From assembly GCA_002361365.1 (NCBI GenBank), contig DEST01000020.1, forward strand, positions 1 through 9,152: DNA of 9,152 nt, read 5' to 3'. Positions 1 through 5,754 of this stretch are shown here, piece after piece. A program made the translations under genes and the position numbers. The stretch's first letter is position 1, and each line of letters opens with the position of its first letter. This DNA is from Alphaproteobacteria bacterium UBA3307. GTDB lineage: Bacteria; Pseudomonadota; Alphaproteobacteria; RF32; CAG-239. Below the pieces are notes generated by a model that saw only the letters and a list, made by a program, of their open reading frames with translations, did no database searches and was not told the origin of the DNA.

Positions 1-4
1 TATT

Positions 5-11
5 AAAGGAG
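5..11 (+). promoter_or_regulatory. Ribosome binding site of plsC
   Basis: AAAGGAG lies nine bases before the ATG at 21 and is a near-perfect Shine-Dalgarno sequence. It supports that ATG as the real start. A TAA at 4-6 could be the stop of an upstream gene cut off by the window edge, but its frame cannot be verified. No promoter can be judged from the 20 bases available. Confidence 0.8.
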
Positions 12-20
12 TATATTCAA

Positions 21-779
21 ATGATTTATATTCGCTCATTGTTTGCTAATACCTTTTATTATTTAAGTATTGCATTTTTTTGCATCGGACAGCTTCCGGT
101 GGCATTGTTACCGCAAAAATGCTCGATTTTTTATTGGGATAAAATTGCCATGCCGATTTCACTGTTTTGGATTAAGATTTTTGCCGGAATGCGTTTTGAA
201 ATCAGAGGAAAAGAAAATATAAAACCTCAAAATGCCATCTACGGCTGCAAGCATGAATCGGCTTTGGAAACATATTACTTCACTCAATGTGTTCCGACCA
301 CTACTTATATTTTAAAAAAGGAATTGATTTTTATGCCGTTTTTCGGTTGGGCTCAATATTTTTATGGTATGATACCGGTCAATCGCAAAGGTGGTGCAGT
401 AGCCATGAAACATATGTTGTCCGAAGTCAAAAAACGCACGGATAAAGGGCGTCCGGTAGTAATATTTCCGGAAGGAACACGTTGCGCACCGGGGACAACC
501 AAAGGTTATAAATCAGGTATTTTCTTTCTAGCGGAAAATTTACATTTGCCGGTAGTCCCGGTAGCGATAAATACAGGCCTGTTCTGGGCAAAAAATTCCT
601 TTTTACGTTATCCCGGAACGGCTGTATTTGAATTTTTACCGCCGATTTCGGCAGAAGGCAAAACAAAAGAAGAATTTATGCTTCAACTGCAATCCGTAAT
701 AGAAACAAAATGTGCTGAACTAAATACGGAAGCAGTTGCCAAGTATCCGTATGTCAAAAAACATTTAGCTAAAGCGTAA
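21..779 (+). CDS. plsC: 1-acyl-sn-glycerol-3-phosphate acyltransferase (PlsC)
   Basis: This 252-residue enzyme should transfer a second acyl chain to lysophosphatidic acid, giving phosphatidic acid, the precursor of membrane phospholipids, at the cytoplasmic face of the inner membrane. The N-terminus (about residues 5-30) is a hydrophobic anchor. The acyltransferase blocks are in order: KHESALE at 77-83 with the catalytic His78; GMIPVNRKGG at 116-125; the glycerophosphate-binding FPEGTR at 149-154; and LPVVPVAINTG at 176-186. The usual HX4D motif reads HX4E here (Glu83), a variant I recall from other proteobacterial PlsC proteins (KHQSAWET type), so it need not mean loss of activity. Length is normal for the family. 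A good Shine-Dalgarno sequence fixes the start. sppA begins 11 bases after its stop, so the two are probably co-transcribed. The family is clear; acyl-chain preference cannot be read from sequence. Confidence 0.93.
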   Translation: MIYIRSLFANTFYYLSIAFFCIGQLPVALLPQKCSIFYWDKIAMPISLFWIKIFAGMRFEIRGKENIKPQNAIYGCKHESALETYYFTQCVPTTTYILKKELIFMPFFGWAQYFYGMIPVNRKGGAVAMKHMLSEVKKRTDKGRPVVIFPEGTRCAPGTTKGYKSGIFFLAENLHLPVVPVAINTGLFWAKNSFLRYPGTAVFEFLPPISAEGKTKEEFMLQLQSVIETKCAELNTEAVAKYPYVKKHLAKA

Positions 780-790
780 AAGGAACAGGT

Positions 791-2530
791 ATGTTAAAAA
801 TATATCAATTTATAAAAAGTATTTGTACAATTTGCGGCGTTTTAATGATTATAAGCGGCATTGGCAGCGGAATATTTTATTGGTATAGCAACCGAGTATC
901 CCATATTTCCGAACACACGATGTTGATGATAGACTTTAGTCATAACTACGGAGAGGCTCAGACAGACAATTTGCTTAATGAATTGATGGAACGACAAACT
1001 TTGCCTTTACAACATTTGATTGAAGCAATTGAAATGGCGGCGGCAGATAAACGAATAGATGGTATTGTGGCGCGGCTTGATGTTTCTGATTTGGAGCCGG
1101 CGCAGATTCAAGATGTGGCACGTGCCATTTCCATATTTAGAAAAAGCGGCAAACAAACAATAGTTTTCTCTCAAGGTTTTGGGCCGTTCGGGCAGGGAAA
1201 TCGTGAATATTATTTGGCCAGCTTTTTTGATAAGATTTATATGCAACCGCATACCACAATCGGTCTAACCGGCATAAGTCTGGAGTTGCCTTTTGCTCGT
1301 GAAACGTTAAATAAAATAGGGGTTTATCCGGAATTTTATACTCGTTATGAGCATAAAACCGCAATGATGAATTTTACGGACACGAATATGCCGGCTTTGT
1401 ATAAGGCTGATATGGAACGATTAGGAAATTCTTTGATGCAGGAATTTAAGCAAGGAATTGTCAAAAATCGCGCCTTAACAGAAGATATAGATGTTATTAT
1501 CAACAAAGCTCCTCTTAGCGCAGAAGAAGGATTAAAACTGAATTTGATTGATGAAATTCTCTATTTGCCGCAACTTGATAAAAAGCTTAAAGATACCGGT
1601 ATTAAGGGATTTATGAATATTGAAAATTACGCCGAACATATTAGTCCTAATAAGGGAAATTTACCGGTTGTAGCAGTTTTAAACTTAAACGGAATTATTG
1701 ATTCCGGCGAAAACTCAACGGATATTGATGGCGAATTTACTGTCGGTAGTCGTGATATTTTAGCTGATATATCTGAAATTGCCGATATGGAAAATCTTAA
1801 AGCCGTTGTAGTGCGTATTAACAGCCCCGGCGGAAGCTATAATGCGGCTGATGAAATTTATTTTGCACTAAAAGATTTGAAAGCACAAAAAAATATTCCG
1901 ATTATTGTGTCTCAGTCGGGTTATGCCGCATCTGGAGGTTATTTTATCTCATTGGCCGGAGATAAAATTTATGCTGAACCTACAACTATTACAGGTTCTA
2001 TCGGAGTTTTGGGCGGAAAATTTGTTTTGCAAAAACTTTGGCAAAAAATCGGCGTCAATTGGGCAGATATTAAAATTGGTCAAAATGCCGGTATTTTAAG
2101 TATGAATCAACCTTTTTCCGCCCAAGAACGTCAAATTTTTAATAAATCGCTTGACGAAGTATATCGGGATTTTACAACTAAAGTAGTGGAAAATCGTCCG
2201 CTTACGGAGAATATAGATAAAATTGCCCGCGGTAGGGTATGGAGTGGTCGTGATGCTTTAGCTTTAGGATTGGTTGATGCTCTTGGCAATTTGGAAGATG
2301 CCGTGTTGCACGCAAAACAAGAGGGAGGAATTGAAGACGGTCAAAAATATACAATAGTTACTTTTCCGCGCGAAAAAAACTTTAGCGAAAAATTGCGCGA
2401 ATTGCTTTTATCTGGAAATGTGCAAATATATGATGGTCTGAAAAAAAGCGGTGTTGATATCCGATATTTAAAACTTTTCAAACGATTACAATATGATACT
2501 GTGTTATTACCGTTTGAGCTTAATATATAG
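791..2530 (+). CDS. sppA: Signal peptide peptidase SppA, 67K type (protease IV, family S49)
   Basis: This 579-residue membrane protease should degrade signal peptides left in the inner membrane after secretion. One N-terminal membrane helix (about residues 9-31) anchors two tandem S49 domains that would face the periplasm. The N-terminal repeat supplies the catalytic lysine, Lys189 in YEHKTA, matching the YKSA motif of E. coli SppA. The C-terminal repeat supplies the nucleophile, Ser381 in GYAASGGYF. It also carries the conserved RINSPGGS (342-349) and TTITGSIGVLGG (398-409). Both halves of the Ser-Lys dyad are present, so the enzyme is probably active and of the long double-domain form, slightly shorter than the 618-residue E. 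coli protein. AAAAGGA ends six bases before the ATG and supports the start. The gene sits 14 bases upstream of gatC with no terminator between, although no functional link between the two is evident. Confidence 0.95.
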   Translation: MLKIYQFIKSICTICGVLMIISGIGSGIFYWYSNRVSHISEHTMLMIDFSHNYGEAQTDNLLNELMERQTLPLQHLIEAIEMAAADKRIDGIVARLDVSDLEPAQIQDVARAISIFRKSGKQTIVFSQGFGPFGQGNREYYLASFFDKIYMQPHTTIGLTGISLELPFARETLNKIGVYPEFYTRYEHKTAMMNFTDTNMPALYKADMERLGNSLMQEFKQGIVKNRALTEDIDVIINKAPLSAEEGLKLNLIDEILYLPQLDKKLKDTGIKGFMNIENYAEHISPNKGNLPVVAVLNLNGIIDSGENSTDIDGEFTVGSRDILADISEIADMENLKAVVVRINSPGGSYNAADEIYFALKDLKAQKNIPIIVSQSGYAASGGYFISLAGDKIYAEPTTITGSIGVLGGKFVLQKLWQKIGVNWADIKIGQNAGILSMNQPFSAQERQIFNKSLDEVYRDFTTKVVENRPLTENIDKIARGRVWSGRDALALGLVDALGNLEDAVLHAKQEGGIEDGQKYTIVTFPREKNFSEKLRELLLSGNVQIYDGLKKSGVDIRYLKLFKRLQYDTVLLPFELNI

Positions 2531-2544
2531 AAAAGAGGAATGTT

Positions 2545-2832
2545 ATGGCAATAGATAATCTGACTGTGAAAAGGATTGCGTTCCTGTCACGCTTAAAAAT
2601 AGAAGATGAAAAAATAGAGGCAACCAAAGAGGAATTTAATAAAATTCTTAATTGGATTGAGGAATTGAATGAAATAGATACCAATTCAGTCGAACCGCTG
2701 ATATCAGTAAATGATGCTACATTGAGAATGCGTGAAGATGTAGTAACGTCCGGAAATTGCCTAAAAGATATTTTAAAAAATGCACCGTCAGCAGAATATG
2801 ATTATTTTGCCGTGCCGAAAGTAGTGGAGTAA
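2545..2832 (+). CDS. gatC: Asp-tRNA(Asn)/Glu-tRNA(Gln) amidotransferase subunit C
   Basis: This is the 95-residue small subunit of GatCAB, which wraps around the GatA-GatB interface and stabilises the complex. It shows the family pattern: an N-terminal helix with VKRIAFLSRLKI (8-19), a second helix FNKILNWIEELNEIDT (31-46), then VEPL, the RMREDVV block (61-67) and the closing FAVPKVVE. The length is typical. AAGAGGAA just before the ATG supports the start. The stop is one base away from the first ATG of gatA, so the subunits are probably made by coupled translation. The gene has no catalytic residues of its own; its identity also follows from its place directly before gatA and gatB. Confidence 0.96.
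   Translation: MAIDNLTVKRIAFLSRLKIEDEKIEATKEEFNKILNWIEELNEIDTNSVEPLISVNDATLRMREDVVTSGNCLKDILKNAPSAEYDYFAVPKVVE
2826..2829 (+). promoter_or_regulatory. Ribosome binding site of gatA, inside the gatC end
   Basis: GGAG lies in the last codons of gatC. It is four bases from the ATG at 2834 and seven bases from the second, in-frame ATG at 2837. The spacing favours 2837, so the mature protein may begin MTEI rather than MMTEI. The difference is a single residue. Confidence 0.6.
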
Positions 2833-2833
2833 G

Positions 2834-4291
2834 ATGATGACGGAAATTACAACTTTTAGTGTGGCTGAAACTTTAAAGGCTTTGAAAAATAAAGAGTTTT
2901 CCGCGGTTGAACTGACAAAAGCGTATTTGCATAATATGGAAAACGGACGCCAATATAATGCATATATTACCGAATGTGCCGATGTGGCTCTCAAACAGGC
3001 CGAAGAGGCGGATAAGAGATATATAAACGGTACAAATCGAGCGTTGGAGGGAATTCCGCTCGGTATTAAGGATTTGTTTTGCACTAAAGATATTCGCACA
3101 ACGGCAGCGTCACATATTCTCGATAATTTTGTGCCGCCGTATGAATCAACGGTTACACAGCATTTGCTGGACGACGGTGCGGTATTTTTGGGAAAATTGA
3201 ATTTAGATGAATTTGCTATGGGCGGCAGTAACGAAACCAGTTATTTTGGACCGGTCATCAATCCTTGGAGCAAAGATAAACCGCTTGTTCCGGGGGGGTC
3301 TTCAGGTGGTTCGGCGGCGGCAGTAGCGGCGCATCTGTGTGCAGCCGCAACCGGAACTGATACCGGCGGTTCTATTCGTGAACCGGCAGCTTTCTGTGGT
3401 ATTACCGGTATCAAACCAACCTATGGCCGTTGCTCTCGCTATGGTATTGTGGCGTTTGCTTCATCACTAGACCAAGCCGGACCGATTGCACAAGATGTCC
3501 GCGATTGTGCTATTTTACTGAAAAGTATGGCCGGATTTGATGAAAAAGATTCAACTTCCTGCAATATTACTGTTCCAGACTATGAAAGTTTTCTGAATAG
3601 AGAAGTTAAAGGCTTAACTATAGGATTACCGAAAGAATACCGTCCGGAGGGCTTAAATCCGGAAGTTGCAGCTTATTGGGATAAAGCTGCGGAATATTTA
3701 AAAGCACGCGGCGCCAATATAAAGGAAATATCTTTGCCGCACACGAAGTACGCTTTGGCAACATATTATGTTTTGGCACCGGCCGAAGCTTCATCAAACT
3801 TGGCGCGTTATGATGGCATTCGTTATGGTTTCCGTGCCGACGGACAACATTTGGACGACTTATACATCAATACTCGCACGCAAGGGTTCGGGGCGGAAGT
3901 CAGACGCAGAATTATGATTGGAACTTATGTGCTTTCGGCAGGTTATTATGATGCGTATTTCTTAAAGGCACAAAAAATGCGGCGTTTAATACATAATGAT
4001 TTTATGAATGCGTTTAAAGAATGCGATGTCATTTTGACGCCGACTTCACCGATAACGGCATTCCCGATTGGTGATGAAAGTATGTTGCAAAATCCAATTA
4101 ATATGTATCTCAATGATGTATTCACTGTTTCTGTGAATTTGGCCGGATTGCCGGCACTCAGTTTGCCGATAGGTCTGTCGGCAACAGGGTTGCCTTATGG
4201 TATGCAGCTTATCGGTAAACCGTTTGATGAAGGTACATTGTTTAATGTTGCGGCCAAAATAGAAACAGATGCAAAGTTTGAAAGGAAGTAA
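2834..4291 (+). CDS. gatA: Asp-tRNA(Asn)/Glu-tRNA(Gln) amidotransferase subunit A (glutaminase)
   Basis: This 485-residue amidase-signature subunit hydrolyses glutamine and passes the ammonia to GatB. The catalytic triad is complete: Lys79 in GIPLGIKDLF, the cis-Ser156 in the glycine/serine-rich PGGSSGGSAAAVA, and the nucleophile Ser180 in GTDTGGSIREPA. The spacing of 24 residues between the two serines matches characterised GatA proteins. Other family blocks are GKLNLDEFAMGGSNE (120-134), GIKPTYGR (192-199), DVILTPTSP (398-406) and the C-terminal LPYGMQLIGKPFDE. The start is either 2834 or 2837; the Shine-Dalgarno spacing slightly prefers 2837. Its end carries the ribosome binding site of gatB, whose ATG follows one base after the stop. 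The open triad and normal length argue for an active enzyme. A run of seven Gs at 3292-3298 encodes part of the cis-Ser loop. Confidence 0.97.
   Translation: MMTEITTFSVAETLKALKNKEFSAVELTKAYLHNMENGRQYNAYITECADVALKQAEEADKRYINGTNRALEGIPLGIKDLFCTKDIRTTAASHILDNFVPPYESTVTQHLLDDGAVFLGKLNLDEFAMGGSNETSYFGPVINPWSKDKPLVPGGSSGGSAAAVAAHLCAAATGTDTGGSIREPAAFCGITGIKPTYGRCSRYGIVAFASSLDQAGPIAQDVRDCAILLKSMAGFDEKDSTSCNITVPDYESFLNREVKGLTIGLPKEYRPEGLNPEVAAYWDKAAEYLKARGANIKEISLPHTKYALATYYVLAPAEASSNLARYDGIRYGFRADGQHLDDLYINTRTQGFGAEVRRRIMIGTYVLSAGYYDAYFLKAQKMRRLIHNDFMNAFKECDVILTPTSPITAFPIGDESMLQNPINMYLNDVFTVSVNLAGLPALSLPIGLSATGLPYGMQLIGKPFDEGTLFNVAAKIETDAKFERK
4283..4288 (+). promoter_or_regulatory. Ribosome binding site that decides the gatB start
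   Basis: AGGAAG, in the final codons of gatA, sits a few bases before the ATG at 4293. An in-frame ATG at 4269 would add eight residues (MQSLKGSK), but it lies inside gatA with no ribosome binding site at a suitable distance. The 4293 start is therefore preferred. Confidence 0.75.
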
Positions 4292-4292
4292 A

Positions 4293-5753
4293 ATGGCAGA
4301 ATATATTATTGAAACGACAAAAGGTAAATGGGAAGTTGTTGTCGGATTGGAAATTCACTGTCAAATTATATCCAAATCCAAAATTTTCAGCAGTGCATCG
4401 ACCGAATTCGGAGATGACCCAAATGTTAATGTATCGTTTGTGGATGCGGGAATGCCGGGGATGCTGCCGACACTTAACAAAGAATGTGTGCATCAGGCGG
4501 TAAAAACTGGTTTGGGGTTAAATGCAAAAATCAATAAATATTCCGAATTTTCGCGCAAAAATTATTTTTACGCCGATATGCCGACTGATTATCAAATTAC
4601 ACAATTTCGTTATCCTATAGTAGGAGAGGGAGAAATCTTTGTTGATTTGAGTGATGGCAGTACAAAAAAAATCGGAATTGAGCGTATGCATATAGAGCAA
4701 GATGCCGGAAAATCAATTCACGACCTTAATCCGACCAAAAGCTATATTGACCTTAATCGTGCCGGTGTCGGATTGATGGAAATTGTCACAAAGCCTGATT
4801 TTCGTTCGCCAGAAGAGGCCGGTGCATTTTTGCGTAAATTACGCTCTATTTTGCGATATCTCGGTACTTGTGACGGCAATATGGATGAAGGCTCTATGCG
4901 TTGCGACGTGAATGTTTCAGTACGACCGGTAGGGTCTGATGAGTTGCGAACACGTTGTGAAATGAAAAATGTTAATAGCGTAAAGTTTGTAATGCAAGCT
5001 ATTGAAAGTGAAGCCAAAAGACATATTGAAGTTTATGAAAACGGCGGCACTATAGAGCAAGAAACCCGTCAGTTTGACCCAACAACAGGGCAAAGTAAGG
5101 TTATGCGTAAAAAGGAATTTGCACACGATTATCGCTATTTTCCGGAGCCGGATTTACCGCCATTGGTTTTAACTGATGAATATATCGAGGCTGTTAAGGC
5201 TGAAATGATTGAATTGCCGGATGCTAAAAAACAACGCTTTATCGAAACAATGGGATTGACCCCTTATGATGCTATGGTTTTGTGTGAAAATAAAGAAAAT
5301 GCCGAGTTTTTTGAAAAAGCAGCAGCAGGTCATGATGCTAAGAAAGTTGCAAACTGGATGATGAGTGACTTTTTTGCCATGCTGAATAAAAAACGTTTGG
5401 ATATAACGCAAAGTCCGGTCAGTGCAGAAAATCTCGGTCGATTGGTGGAATTGATTTCTACAGAAGTTATTTCCGGTAAAATAGCTAAAGATGTGTTTGA
5501 AATAATGAGCGAAACCGGTGAAAATCCGGAGAAGATAGTTGAAGAAAAAGGCTTAAAACAAGTAACGGATACCGGGGCAATTGAAACAATTATAGATACG
5601 GTTATTGCCTCTAATCCGGATAATGTTACCGCTTATAAAAACGGCAAAACAAATTTAGCCGGTTGGTTTGTCGGACAAGTAATAAAAATGTCGCAAGGAA
5701 AGGCAAATCCGGCCATTGTCAATAAATTAGTTAGAGAAAAACTGGATAAATAA
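4293..5753 (+). CDS. gatB: Asp-tRNA(Asn)/Glu-tRNA(Gln) amidotransferase subunit B
   Basis: GatB binds the mis-acylated tRNA, activates its Glu or Asp side chain with ATP, and amidates it with ammonia from GatA. From the chosen ATG it has 486 residues, a normal length. The kinase-like domain carries WEVVVGLEIHCQI (13-25; Glu20 and His22 fit the active-site EIH), RKNYFYADMPTDYQITQF (88-105), HIEQDAGKSIHD (133-144) and YIDLNRAGVGLMEIVTKPD (151-169). It also carries DGNMDEGSMRCDVNVSVRP (194-212), and the region closes with FAHDYRYFPEPDLPPL (276-291). The helical and YqeY-like tRNA-binding tail runs from about 300 to 486, with the conserved GWFVGQVIKMSQGKANP near its end. With gatC and gatA directly upstream, the complete complex is encoded. 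This implies that the cell makes Gln-tRNA(Gln) and/or Asn-tRNA(Asn) indirectly; which one depends on the synthetases present elsewhere in the genome. Confidence 0.97.
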   Translation: MAEYIIETTKGKWEVVVGLEIHCQIISKSKIFSSASTEFGDDPNVNVSFVDAGMPGMLPTLNKECVHQAVKTGLGLNAKINKYSEFSRKNYFYADMPTDYQITQFRYPIVGEGEIFVDLSDGSTKKIGIERMHIEQDAGKSIHDLNPTKSYIDLNRAGVGLMEIVTKPDFRSPEEAGAFLRKLRSILRYLGTCDGNMDEGSMRCDVNVSVRPVGSDELRTRCEMKNVNSVKFVMQAIESEAKRHIEVYENGGTIEQETRQFDPTTGQSKVMRKKEFAHDYRYFPEPDLPPLVLTDEYIEAVKAEMIELPDAKKQRFIETMGLTPYDAMVLCENKENAEFFEKAAAGHDAKKVANWMMSDFFAMLNKKRLDITQSPVSAENLGRLVELISTEVISGKIAKDVFEIMSETGENPEKIVEEKGLKQVTDTGAIETIIDTVIASNPDNVTAYKNGKTNLAGWFVGQVIKMSQGKANPAIVNKLVREKLDK

Positions 5754-5754
5754 T

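Noticed and set aside
1..20. End of an upstream gene (TAA at 4-6)
   Set aside because: Only three bases precede it, so the frame cannot be tested.
427..666. Minus-strand open frame opposite plsC, and similar ones opposite sppA, gatA and gatB
   Set aside because: All lie fully within genes with strong family motifs on the + strand and show no protein-like features of their own.
1905..2099. 64-codon + strand open frame within sppA
   Set aside because: It is out of frame inside the catalytic S49 region, which is clearly intact in the main frame.
4269..4292. Longer gatB start adding MQSLKGSK
   Set aside because: It lies inside the gatA coding region with no suitable ribosome binding site, while the ATG at 4293 has AGGAAG just upstream and matches the usual GatB N-terminus.
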